From assembly GCA_900546395.1 (NCBI GenBank), contig URDD01000056.1, positions 1 through 16,871 of the forward strand: a DNA stretch of 16,871 nt, read 5' to 3'. The translations under genes were made by a program, and so were the position numbers. The notes under the pieces are model-generated. The model was not told where the DNA came from. It made no database searches and saw nothing but the letters and a program-made list of their open reading frames with translations. The stretch comes from an uncultured Bacteroidales bacterium (GTDB taxonomy: Bacteria; Bacteroidota; Bacteroidia; Bacteroidales; UBA932). Each line of letters opens with the position of its first letter. Position 1 is the first letter of the stretch. This document shows, in pieces, positions 1-8,200 of this stretch.

Positions 1-20
1 AATAGCCATATATTTTTAGT

Positions 21-125
21 GATTTGGATGACAGTAGGAAAACCGTGGCCACCCTCGGCCCGTTAGAGGGAGGGACCCGCACCGAAGGTGTGGGAGGGAT
101 TTAGTTTTCCGTTGTCATCCAAATC
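21..125. repeat. Long palindromic, multi-hairpin element of unknown function
   Basis: Positions 21-33 are the exact reverse complement of 113-125 (13 bp). The stem continues with two G-U type pairs, a bulged A36, and seven more pairs (37-43 with 104-110). Inside lie two further hairpins: 52-56 with 66-70 (CCCTC/GAGGG, 9-base loop), and 76-83 with 87-94 (8 bp including one G-U, loop GAA). Each inner hairpin runs into the same octamer GGGAGGGA (68-75 and 92-99). The whole could fold as a three-way junction in RNA, or act as an extragenic palindrome in DNA. No T-run follows either end, so it does not look like a plain terminator. I do not recognise the family; a REP-like repeat or a structured small RNA are both possible. 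Confidence 0.6.
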
Positions 126-143
126 TGATTATTGTACTTATAG

Positions 144-182
144 AAAAAAAGTGACCTCAAAGTCTTATGACTTTTGGGTCAC
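144..182 (-). terminator. Rho-independent terminator of the leftward kinase-transporter operon
   Basis: A hairpin pairs 151-156 (GTGACC) with 177-182 (GGTCAC) and 159-164 (AAAGTC) with 169-174 (GACTTT), separated by one mismatch and one G-U, with loop TTAT. On the minus strand it is followed by seven T residues (A-run at 144-150). It lies about 28 bases past the stop codon of the MFS gene. A short T-run on the plus side (187-190) is preceded by Cs, so rightward termination would be weaker. Confidence 0.85.
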
Positions 183-210
183 CCCCTTTTACTATATGCA
201 ATTATTGTTT

Positions 211-1365
211 TCAGCGTATTTTGTATGCGCATACAAGAAGATAGGCAGCGCAGCAGATTGTTACGGCAATTCCTCCGGCAATTCCCCATATTCCCATGGC
301 CATCCCGACAGCAGGAGTTATTATTCCGCCTCCTGCTACAGCTGTAATCATAAGTCCTGAAATACGGTTTGCATTGTCTGGCATGGCGTTGAGGGCTTTT
401 GCATAAATCACTGAAAATATTGATGAAGCGAAGAAGCCTGTGGCTCCTATACCTATGAGGTCTATAGTAGGATTTTGTATTATGGCCAATATTGCCAACG
501 AGACAAGACACAGTATCATATTCCATTTGAAATAAGTAGTCCCTGACATCTTTGCTAGAAGGACAGTTCCTATAAGGGCTCCGACAGTGCGGCATATAAA
601 GTAAATCTGTGGTGCGATTTTGGCGTCTTCAAGAGCCCAGGAAAACCGGGCTGCCATAATTTTGGAACTTAGGAAATTTGTTGATACATCTATTCCGACG
701 ATACAAAGAATACCGATGAAAAGTAGTAATATTGTCTTGTCTTTGAGAAGAGATAATGTTGCGGAAAACGAAACATCAGCATTTTTTCCGGATAATTCTT
801 CTTTTGGCAAAGGTGTAGCCAGCAGCCATATTGCTGACAGCAGGGTAATGCCCCCAAGTATAGGAAAGCACATATACCAATTCTCTTCCCCGAATCTGGA
901 TACTGCAAGCAGTACTATCTCCGGACCGGCAAGCGACGAGAGTGCCTTGATTACCTGTCCTGCGTTAAGTCCGCTCGTAAGCAGCTTGTCATTTGTTATG
1001 ACATTGTTCAAGAGTGGATTTAGGGAAACTTGCAGAATAGCGTTTCCTATGCCTAACATAGCATAGGCGGCCATACAACTCATACTGCTGAAATGTATAA
1101 GAGGGAGTATGGAGCCTATGACAGTTATAGCCATACTTGTCAGAACAGTGGATTTCCTTCCTATCCTGTTCATGAAGTTCCCTACAGGTATTCCAAGAAA
1201 CAGAAACCATATAAAAACCAAAGACGGTACGAATCCTGTCATCTGGTCAGACCATCCGAATGATTTCTGGACATAGTCAGAAGAGAATCCCACTATATCG
1301 CAGAAGCCCATTACAAAAAAACCGAACAGAACCGGAAGGGCATATATGATAGATTTGTTTTTCAT
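211..1365 (-). CDS. MFS sugar transporter (FHS/hexose permease-like)
   Basis: A 384-residue, strongly hydrophobic protein with about twelve predicted membrane-spanning segments and a polar central loop (near residues 185-205) between two halves, as in the major facilitator superfamily. The cytoplasmic loop between helices 2 and 3 carries GNFMNRIGRKS, matching the MFS signature G-x3-D/N-R-x-GR-K/R. It resembles the fucose/glucose/mannose H+ symporter group common in Bacteroidota, so inner-membrane uptake of a monosaccharide is likely. Its start lies 15 bases after the stop of the ROK kinase gene, so the two are almost certainly co-transcribed, and a terminator follows it. The substrate is not readable from sequence; mannose is inferred from the kinase, the isomerase and the mannan-degrading neighbours. 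Confidence 0.85.
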   Translation of the reverse strand: MKNKSIIYALPVLFGFFVMGFCDIVGFSSDYVQKSFGWSDQMTGFVPSLVFIWFLFLGIPVGNFMNRIGRKSTVLTSMAITVIGSILPLIHFSSMSCMAAYAMLGIGNAILQVSLNPLLNNVITNDKLLTSGLNAGQVIKALSSLAGPEIVLLAVSRFGEENWYMCFPILGGITLLSAIWLLATPLPKEELSGKNADVSFSATLSLLKDKTILLLFIGILCIVGIDVSTNFLSSKIMAARFSWALEDAKIAPQIYFICRTVGALIGTVLLAKMSGTTYFKWNMILCLVSLAILAIIQNPTIDLIGIGATGFFASSIFSVIYAKALNAMPDNANRISGLMITAVAGGGIITPAVGMAMGIWGIAGGIAVTICCAAYLLVCAYKIR

Positions 1366-1380
1366 TGTGTGCGTTTTTAT

Positions 1381-2484
1381 TTATTCTGTTTTGCTGTCAA
1401 TTGCGTTCAATGCGTATGCATATGCTCCGAGGGATATCGAAGTGCTCGCCCCTAATGAGGAAAGTGCAATACCGCTTTTCTTCCGGTTTGAATATCTTGC
1501 TTTTTGTGTTGACATAGGCACTTCGACAAGGGACGATTCGTCCTTCAGAAATTCGGACATGCCTGTTTCGTCTTCCAGGTTGAATACCTCCATCTGAAGA
1601 CAAGGAAAAGAATTTCCTGAAAAAGTTCCGACCGATCTTCCGAGTTCTTCCATTATTCCAGGGATTATATATTTGTAGGCAGCCGATATTCCTCCTCCTA
1701 TTACTACTATTCCGTCTATGATATCAAGCGCTCTTATTATGGAGTCAGCTGCGATTTCTCCCAGTTCTCTGAAACTCTCTTTTGCGGCTGACGGGTCGCC
1801 ATCCTTCAGTCCTTCGGCTATTTCAAATATTTCTTTTGGGCTCAGGTCCGCCGTACTGCCAGTGAGTTCAGAATAAACTCTTTTTACAGCTCTTATGCTT
1901 ACACTTTCTTCTGCTATCATCTCAGGATACTTTTTGTTGCGCATAAGCCAGACATCGCCTCCGCAGCCGTTGTCTCCGCAAAGAAGCTGCCCGTTTATTG
2001 AAACGCCGCATCCGAATCCTGTCCCTAAAGTGATACCTATAAGGTTCTTGTAGCGTTTTGTGCTGCCGGATTTTTCCAGTTTGTTGTTGATTTGCGGGAG
2101 AACTCCTGCGATTGCTTCTCCAAGGGCAAACAAGTTCCCGTCATTGTTTATATATACGGGCAATCCGAATCTGTTTCTGAGGTATGGCCCCAATGCTATT
2201 CCTCCTCTGAAGCATTTGAAATTAGGCAGATCGCCTATTATTCCTGCGTGGTAGTCAGCCGGACCGGGAAAGGCGAAACTTATGGCCGCAGGTGCTTCTT
2301 CCAGCTGCTCCATCAGCAGTTCGAATCCTTTGGATATTTGGGAAAGACACCCGTTAAGACTGTCAGTTATTGCATCAAGCCTTACGGGCGAAGTTATTTC
2401 TTTGCATCCTTTTATCGCGGTAAAAACGAAGTTTGTTCCTCCTGCATCAAGTGTAAGAACAATTCTGTTGTCACTTTCGTACAT
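1381..2484 (-). CDS. ROK-family sugar kinase lacking the zinc motif
   Basis: A 367-residue ROK-family protein. Visible motifs are the N-terminal phosphate-binding loop DAGGTN (residues 13-18), the INND segment with the probable catalytic base Asp115, and the second phosphate-binding segment LGTGFGCG (153-160). Most ROK kinases then have a GEIGH sugar-binding motif and a CxCGxxGCxE zinc motif; here the matching place reads GCGGDVWLMR (173-182) and no Cys cluster follows. The protein is also longer than the usual 290-320 residues, with a C-terminal extension of roughly 40 residues. The likely role is cytoplasmic ATP-dependent phosphorylation of a hexose, most plausibly mannose, feeding the phosphomannose isomerase encoded beyond gntR. 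No HTH is present at the N-terminus, so it is a kinase type and not a ROK repressor. First gene of a two-gene operon with the MFS transporter. Confidence 0.85.
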   Translation of the reverse strand: MYESDNRIVLTLDAGGTNFVFTAIKGCKEITSPVRLDAITDSLNGCLSQISKGFELLMEQLEEAPAAISFAFPGPADYHAGIIGDLPNFKCFRGGIALGPYLRNRFGLPVYINNDGNLFALGEAIAGVLPQINNKLEKSGSTKRYKNLIGITLGTGFGCGVSINGQLLCGDNGCGGDVWLMRNKKYPEMIAEESVSIRAVKRVYSELTGSTADLSPKEIFEIAEGLKDGDPSAAKESFRELGEIAADSIIRALDIIDGIVVIGGGISAAYKYIIPGIMEELGRSVGTFSGNSFPCLQMEVFNLEDETGMSEFLKDESSLVEVPMSTQKARYSNRKKSGIALSSLGASTSISLGAYAYALNAIDSKTE

Positions 2485-2531
2485 ATTTCCTGGTTATATA
2501 GTTTTTATTTTACTTGTTTAATCTATATTTT

Positions 2532-2549
2532 AATATGTATGAACATATT
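2532..2549. promoter_or_regulatory. Candidate GntR operator O1
   Basis: An 18-base dyad with perfect 7-base arms, AATATGT and ACATATT, around the spacer ATGA. On the minus strand it begins 6 bases after the TTTGCAC of the ROK promoter, so it lies just downstream of the expected transcription start, in the 5' leader. The reverse complement shares an identical 14-base core, TGTTCATACATATT, with the site at 3481-3498. The GT-N4-AC half-sites fit the general form of GntR/HutC-type operators. Binding by the adjacent GntR protein is inference. Confidence 0.7.
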
Positions 2550-2558
2550 TTGGATGTG

Positions 2559-2586
2559 CAAATATAGAGAAATAATTCAAAAGCAA
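2559..2586 (-). promoter_or_regulatory. Bacteroidota-type promoter of the ROK-MFS operon
   Basis: On the minus strand a -7 box TATATTTG (2566 to 2559) matches TAnnTTTG exactly. A TTG at 2586-2584 lies 17 bases upstream as a possible -33 element. The string from TTGCT to TATATTTGCAC closely resembles the isomerase promoter at 3441-3469. The promoter fits in the gap after the gntR stop, so kinase and transporter can be expressed independently of gntR. Confidence 0.65.
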
Positions 2587-2616
2587 CAGATAAAGTTCGT
2601 TTTTTTGTAAAAACAG

Positions 2617-3339
2617 TTATCGTTCAGCTGTTATGGTGTAGGTAAAACTGTCTGCCCGGTAGTATCCTATATTATACTCCACAGGTTCTCCGTTTATATC
2701 ATATACGAATCTTTTCCTTCTGAGAATCGGGTCGTTTTCGGAAATTTTCAGTTTGGAACTTACTATAGAGCCTGCCAGAGATGCTGAAATCTCTTCTACA
2801 GAAGTATGTACGATTATGCCATAGTTCTTTTCGAGTATTTCATATAGAGGAAGTGCAAAGTTTTCGTCCATTTTTATATCGTATTTCGGGTTGAAGTACG
2901 ATACAAATACTACGAACGGGAAATCCTTGTGTCCACGGACTCTTTCCAGTTTCAGGCAATACTGCTCGCCGGTTTCTTCCATTCCAAAAAAGCTTTTCAC
3001 TTTTTCCGGAGGAACTTCCAGTGACACATGGAGTTCGTAGTTTCTGATCTCTATTCCCATCTTATGCATTTCCTGTGAAAAACTCAGCCAGTTTTTCACG
3101 CCGCTGGTTACAACCCTTTTTTCAACCCATGTCCCAAGTCCTTTTCTTCTGCAGAGAACTCCCTCATATACGAGCTTGTTAATGGCTTGGCGAAGGGTAT
3201 TTCTTGACATGTGCAGACTTTTTGCCAGTTCGACTTCCGTCGGCAGGAGTTTGCCGTTGCTGTATTCCGGAAGTGATATCATTTCAAGAATTGCTTCTTC
3301 AGCCTGTATATATTTAGGTTTTTTCGATTCTCTTTCCAT
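2617..3339 (-). CDS. GntR-family transcriptional regulator with UTRA domain (HutC subfamily)
   Basis: A 240-residue protein with an N-terminal winged helix-turn-helix (about residues 8-75). Its recognition region carries LPTEVELAKSLHMSRNTLRQ and the wing carries KGLGTWV, matching the GntR pattern. Residues about 90-235 form a UTRA ligand-binding domain, recognisable by the closing EPVEYNIGYYRADSF segment. UTRA regulators usually sense a sugar phosphate or related metabolite and release DNA when it is bound. The gene lies between two transcription units that share a dyad next to nearly identical promoters, so it most likely represses ROK-MFS on one side and the isomerase (and perhaps the PUL) on the other. 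Mannose or mannose-6-phosphate is the natural guess for the inducer; this cannot be read from the sequence. Confidence 0.9.
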   Translation of the reverse strand: MERESKKPKYIQAEEAILEMISLPEYSNGKLLPTEVELAKSLHMSRNTLRQAINKLVYEGVLCRRKGLGTWVEKRVVTSGVKNWLSFSQEMHKMGIEIRNYELHVSLEVPPEKVKSFFGMEETGEQYCLKLERVRGHKDFPFVVFVSYFNPKYDIKMDENFALPLYEILEKNYGIIVHTSVEEISASLAGSIVSSKLKISENDPILRRKRFVYDINGEPVEYNIGYYRADSFTYTITAER

Positions 3340-3420
3340 TTGCGAAGTAGTAGTTATTGTGAATTTCAGTAGGAATCTTAATCTTTTCTACGGAAAAACG
3401 ATCAATTTTCAAGTGTTTTG

Positions 3421-3428
3421 CAAATTTA
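3421..3428 (-). promoter_or_regulatory. Possible -7 box of gntR
   Basis: On the minus strand this reads TAAATTTG, a match to TAnnTTTG, and lies about 80 bases before the gntR start codon. No convincing TTG is seen at the usual distance upstream, so this is weak. If real, the gntR promoter overlaps the divergent isomerase promoter region and could be affected by a repressor bound at 3481-3498. Confidence 0.3.
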
Positions 3429-3440
3429 AGTAAAAAATCA

Positions 3441-3469
3441 TTGCTCTATAAAATAATTTCATATATTTG
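3441..3469 (+). promoter_or_regulatory. Bacteroidota-type promoter of the phosphomannose isomerase gene
   Basis: A TTG at 3441-3443 is followed after 18 bases by TATATTTG (3462-3469), an exact match to the TAnnTTTG -7 box. The expected transcription start is near 3475, just before the dyad at 3481-3498. The TTGCT core and the TATATTTGCAC string repeat those of the ROK operon promoter on the other strand. Confidence 0.7.
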
Positions 3470-3480
3470 CACAAAAATTA

Positions 3481-3498
3481 AGTTTGTTCATACATATT
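3481..3498. promoter_or_regulatory. Candidate GntR operator O2
   Basis: The site has arms AGTTTGT and ACATATT (5 of 7 positions paired) around the spacer TCAT. It contains TGTTCATACATATT, identical to the reverse complement of the core of the site at 2532-2549. Relative to transcription it has the same orientation as that site and begins 8 bases after TTTGCAC. It lies wholly in the untranslated leader if translation starts at ATG 3509, which supports that start choice. Repressor binding here would block early transcription. Confidence 0.65.
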
Positions 3499-3508
3499 GT
3501 TTAATAAG

Positions 3509-5236
3509 ATGAGACATAGTAATTATGACAAATACCCTTCCACTAAATTTGAAGGGTATCTGGTCAAAGGATGGGAAAAGATCAGGGAAGAACTTGCTGA
3601 AGCCTGCAGCGGGATTCTTGCTGTTGATTTGTATTCAGGCACGTACGAGGATGAAATAATTTCTGAATTGTCTGTGGGCTTTGATAAGGTAATCCGTACT
3701 TCAGAACTTATGAAAAGTGAGGATGAGATTGTCAGGATGACAGCACCGTTTATGACAGATGATGTTCTGTTCGGTTATCTTACAAATCTGAGGATTCTTG
3801 ATTTCTTCAATGTCGGCAAACTTGAGCAGACCGCGGAATCTCTCGGACATGAAAAATCCAAGGTGCTCGTGATAGGTCCCGGAGCTTCTTTAGCTGTACC
3901 GGAAGGTAGTCTGTTGGCTTATGTGGATATGGCCAGGTGGGAGATTCAGCAGCGTTTTCGCAGGCACGAGGTAAAAGGTCTGGGTGTTGATAATAGGAGT
4001 GATGCGGTTTCTATACAGTATAAGAGAGGTCTCTTTATTGATTGGAGAGTTCTTGACCTCTATAAGGACAAGATAATGGATAAGGTGTCTTTCTGGATTG
4101 ATACCAATGACTCTGCAAACCCTAAAATGATAGATAGGAAGACATTCTTCAAGGGAATGGATCTTACTTCATCATCTCCTTTCCGTGTAGTGCCTTTCTT
4201 TGATCAGGCTCCATGGGGAGGGCAGTGGATGAAAGATGTGTGTGACTTGGATAGAAGCTGTCCTAATTACGGATGGTGTTTTGATTGTGTCCCTGAAGAA
4301 AACAGTCTTTATTTTGAAGTAAACGGCACAAGGTTCGAACTTCCTTCTCAGGATTTGATATTGTGCCGCAGCCGTGAAGTCCTGGGCGAAATAGTAGAGG
4401 CACGCTTTGGAAAGGATTTTCCTATAAGATTTGACTTTCTGGATACCATGGGAGGAGGTAATCTCAGTCTTCAGGTCCATCCTACCACTCAGTTTATACA
4501 TGAAAATATGGGTATGCACTATACTCAGGACGAGAGTTATTATCTTCTTGATGCAGAGGAAGGCGCTACGGTATATCTCGGTGTCAGGAATGGAATTGAC
4601 AAGGATGAGATGCTTGAAGACCTCAGGGCTGCCCAGCGTGGTGAAATCGTATTTGATGCAGAAAAGTATGTGAATAAGATACCTGCAAAAAAGCACGACC
4701 ATTATCTCATACCGGGTGGTACTATACACTGTTCCGGTGCCGGCAGTCTTGTTCTGGAAATCAGTGCTACGCCAAACCTCTTTACTTTCAAGTTGTGGGA
4801 CTGGCAGAGACTTGGACTGGACGGAAAGCCGAGACCTATTAATGTAGAGCGAGGAAGCAAGGTGATTGCATGGAACAGAAATACTGACTATGTGTTTGAA
4901 CATCTCGCAAACCATTTTGAAAAGATATCCGAAGGTGAAGGATGGGATGAGATAAAAACCGGACTTCATCCGAATGAATTTATAGAAACCAGAAGGACTC
5001 GTTTCAGTGTACCTGTCACACATTATACTGAAGGCGGGGTGCATGTCCTCAATCTTGTAGAGGGAGAGGAAGCGGTCGTAGAGAGCCCTGACGGAAGTTT
5101 CAGTCCTTTTGTTGTGCATTATGCAGAGACATTTATTATACCGGGGTCTATAAAATCTTATACTATAAGGCCTTATGGTAAGTCTGAGGGTAAGGAATGC
5201 ATGACAGTCAAGGCATATGTCAGATATCACGCATAA
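3509..5236 (+). CDS. Type I phosphomannose isomerase with extra N-terminal domain
   Basis: A 575-residue protein from ATG 3509; an in-frame TTG at 3497 was not chosen because it falls inside the candidate operator. The C-terminal part (from about residue 230) is a type I mannose-6-phosphate isomerase cupin. Zn ligands are visible as Gln322 and His324 (SLQVHP), Glu342 (QDESYY) and His407 (GGTIHCSG), with the FKLWDW strand after them. It should interconvert mannose-6-phosphate and fructose-6-phosphate in the cytoplasm. Residues about 1-200 form an additional alpha/beta region including VLVIGPGASL (about 118-128). This may be a degenerate nucleotide-binding fold: similar composite isomerases occur in other bacteria, but its function is not known to me. 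Classical type I enzymes are about 300-440 residues, so this form is long. It is the first gene of the rightward run, 62 bases before susC with no terminator seen, so it may be co-transcribed with the PUL. Confidence 0.88.
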   Translation: MRHSNYDKYPSTKFEGYLVKGWEKIREELAEACSGILAVDLYSGTYEDEIISELSVGFDKVIRTSELMKSEDEIVRMTAPFMTDDVLFGYLTNLRILDFFNVGKLEQTAESLGHEKSKVLVIGPGASLAVPEGSLLAYVDMARWEIQQRFRRHEVKGLGVDNRSDAVSIQYKRGLFIDWRVLDLYKDKIMDKVSFWIDTNDSANPKMIDRKTFFKGMDLTSSSPFRVVPFFDQAPWGGQWMKDVCDLDRSCPNYGWCFDCVPEENSLYFEVNGTRFELPSQDLILCRSREVLGEIVEARFGKDFPIRFDFLDTMGGGNLSLQVHPTTQFIHENMGMHYTQDESYYLLDAEEGATVYLGVRNGIDKDEMLEDLRAAQRGEIVFDAEKYVNKIPAKKHDHYLIPGGTIHCSGAGSLVLEISATPNLFTFKLWDWQRLGLDGKPRPINVERGSKVIAWNRNTDYVFEHLANHFEKISEGEGWDEIKTGLHPNEFIETRRTRFSVPVTHYTEGGVHVLNLVEGEEAVVESPDGSFSPFVVHYAETFIIPGSIKSYTIRPYGKSEGKECMTVKAYVRYHA

Positions 5237-5298
5237 TTCCGGTTTTGTTTCTGCCTTGAAATGAACTGTTTGACACTAAATTATTAACATAAAATTTT

Positions 5299-8200
5299 AT
5301 GAAATCATCTAAACTTGTTGAAGGCTTTGCCGCCTGTGCGGAATACCTTGCTTTTGCGAGGTCTTTCCTCATTGCTGCTATTGTCTTCATTTGTGCAGGC
5401 GTCACACAGACGGCTTTTGCACAGACTGGAACGATTACAGTTACGGGAAAAGTCACTTGTAACGGTGTAGGAGTCATAGGTGCTTCGGTTATGGCAAAGG
5501 GCACAACAGTCGGCGCTATTACTGATTTTGACGGTGCATATACTGTCAAAGTGGAACCGGATGCTGTTCTTGTCGTTTCAGCAATAGGATATTCATCATC
5601 TGAAGCTCCTGTAAACGGAAGAACCAAATTGGATTTTTCAATTTCTGAGGAGTCTCTCCAGCTTGAAGGTACTGTTGTGGTCGGATATGGAGTACAGAAA
5701 AAGGTAAACCTTACCGGTGCGGTCGCAAGTGTTTCTACGGAAGAACTTGAGGGAAAGCCTATTGCCAATGTGCTTGAAGGACTTCAGGGTACAACTCCCG
5801 GACTTGTTATCCAGCAGGGATCTTCTACTCCAGGTTCTGCTCCTACTATGAACATCCGAGGCTTCAATACTATGAACAATAATGATCCGCTTGTTATCAT
5901 TGATGGTATCGAGGGGTCGCTCGCTAACCTTAACCCTTCTGACATTGATCAGATTTCAGTTCTGAAAGATGCTTCTTCAACTGCCATTTACGGATCAAGG
6001 GCATCCAACGGTGTCATCCTTGTTACAACTAAAAAAGGTAAGGAAGGTAAAGTCGAAGTGAATTACAATATGACTGCAGGATTCCAGCAGCCTACTTCTC
6101 TTCCTACAGTAGTTGATTCATGGATTTATGCAGAACTTTATAATGAGGCGGCTGTCAATTCCGGAAGGTCAACTAAATTTACTGCAGAAGATATCGCAAG
6201 CTACAGGAATGGCGGACCTAACTGCAAATGGATAGAGGAAATATACAGGAGAAGGGCTTCTCAGCACTCCCACAATCTTTCTGTTACAGGAGGTACAGAA
6301 AGCCTGTCTTATATGGCATCAGTAGGATACCTCGGCCAGAATTCTCTTTTCAAAGGGCCTGACTATGGATATGACAGGTACAATGCACGTCTCAACCTAA
6401 GCCATAAGGTGAATAAGGTCCTTACAGTCAGCTTCACATCACAGTTTACACGCAATGATATTAAGGATCATGCATACTGGACCGAATGGATTATCGAGCA
6501 GTGTAACCGTATGCCTGCAATCTATGATATCAAAACTCCGGAAGGTGCTTATAATTATCCTTCAGGATCCAATAATAATGCATTGGAGAGGCTTGAGACA
6601 GGAGGATACCGCAGAAGTGTAAACGATGATATGAGCGGAACCATCGCAGCCGATATCAATATTGTAAAGGGACTTAAACTCGCTCTTCAGGGAGGTGCCC
6701 GCTATATAAACAACAATACTCACGAGAACAGAAAGGCATCTGACAATCCTTTGTCCGGTGATAAGGAAAATCATATCAGCGAGACATTTGACCGCAGTAC
6801 GAAATATACGGCAAGCGCCATCCTTTCATACAATACGACATTTAAGGAGAAACACTCTTTCGGCGCTCTTGTCGGATATGGATATGAAGGAGAAAGAGCT
6901 AAGAATTTCGGAACTACAAGGGTCACAGAAGACCATAAATATGATGTTATGGTCGGTACTGTGAACGGAACTGAAAAACTTCCGGTTACCAACTGGAGCG
7001 GTGCGTCTGACTGGTCTTTGTATTCAGTTTTCGGCCGTTTGAACTACAACTATGACGAAAAATATCTTCTTGAATTCAACTTGAGAAATGACTATTCGTC
7101 TTATTTTGCAAAAGGAAACCGTTCAGGACTTTTCCCTTCGCTTTCAGCAGGTTGGAGAATCTCTCAGGAAAACTTCTGGAAAGGTGTGCGTCCATATATT
7201 TCTTCAATGAAAATCAGAGGTTCATGGGGTCTTGTAGGAAACAACAGAATCGGCGCTTACCGCTATATGCAGGCTGTTTCCGTTACTGACGGAATGGTGT
7301 TCGGTGACCAGTCTGCCCCTACTGCAAGTTTTTCTTCTGCCAACCCTGACATTAAATGGGAAACTACACGTATGGCTGACATAGGAATTGATATGGGCTT
7401 CCTTAAAGACAATCTTACCTTCTCATTTGACTATTTCAACAATATGACAAGGGATATTCTTGTAAGTTTGTCTGTCCCCGGTATTTTCGGAAACGGATCT
7501 CCTATTTCAAATGCTGCCAAGGTCAAGACACAGGGATGGGAGTTTGCTATCAACTATCATTTTGATACAGGTATCGTAAAGCACAATCTTTCCGGAAATG
7601 TTTCCGACAGCTGGAACAAGGTGATAAGTACACGTGGCAATGACTTGTATTATGGCTCTGACGTGGTTACAGTAATTAAGGAAGGTTATCCTCTATATTC
7701 ATATTATGCACTTAGAAATGACGGATTCTTCCAGAGTGACGAAGAGGCGGCATCCAGTGCTCATCTGGTAGGTGTCGAGCCTAAAGCCGGAGATATCAAG
7801 TATATTGATAAGAATGATGACGGAAAAATCGACGATGATGACCGTTTTGTTGTAGGTAATGACTTTCCGAGATATACTTTCGGATTGAGCTATGGCCTTG
7901 AGGTAAAAGGATTTTTCTTCTCCTTCCTGCTTCAGGGAGTCGGTATGAGAAGCCGCTGGATGAGAGGTGAAGGCGTAGAGGCGTTCCATAACAATAATGA
8001 AGGACCTGTCCTTGATTTCCATATGGACCGCTGGACTCCGGCCAACCCAGATGCTTCTTATCCGAGACTTACAATGGGGGCAGAGTCAACTAACAATGCT
8101 ACCAAGTCTGATTTCTGGATTCAGAATGCTGCATATCTCAGAATAAAGAATGTGCAGATAGGCTATAATTTCCCTAAGCATCTTCTTGAAAAGATACGTT

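Noticed and set aside
68..99. The two GGGAGGGA copies as a CRISPR-like or G-quadruplex feature
   Set aside because: Only two copies exist, both are fixed parts of adjacent hairpins, and there is no spacer pattern; a quadruplex is possible but the hairpins explain the same bases.
3497..3508. TTG start for the isomerase, four residues longer
   Set aside because: The TTG falls inside the candidate operator dyad; ATG 3509 is a normal start and leaves the dyad in the leader.
4172..5230. 352-residue open frame on the minus strand
   Set aside because: It lies fully antisense to the isomerase coding region, which has intact metal-binding motifs, and its translation shows no recognisable domain.
5261..5268. 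ATGAACTG before susC as a third GntR site
   Set aside because: Only six bases match the operator core and there is no paired arm.
5270..5295. TTGACA and TAAAAT before susC as an E. coli-type promoter
   Set aside because: The spacing is 14 bases and the main sigma factor of Bacteroidota does not use these boxes; no TAnnTTTG box is present in the gap.
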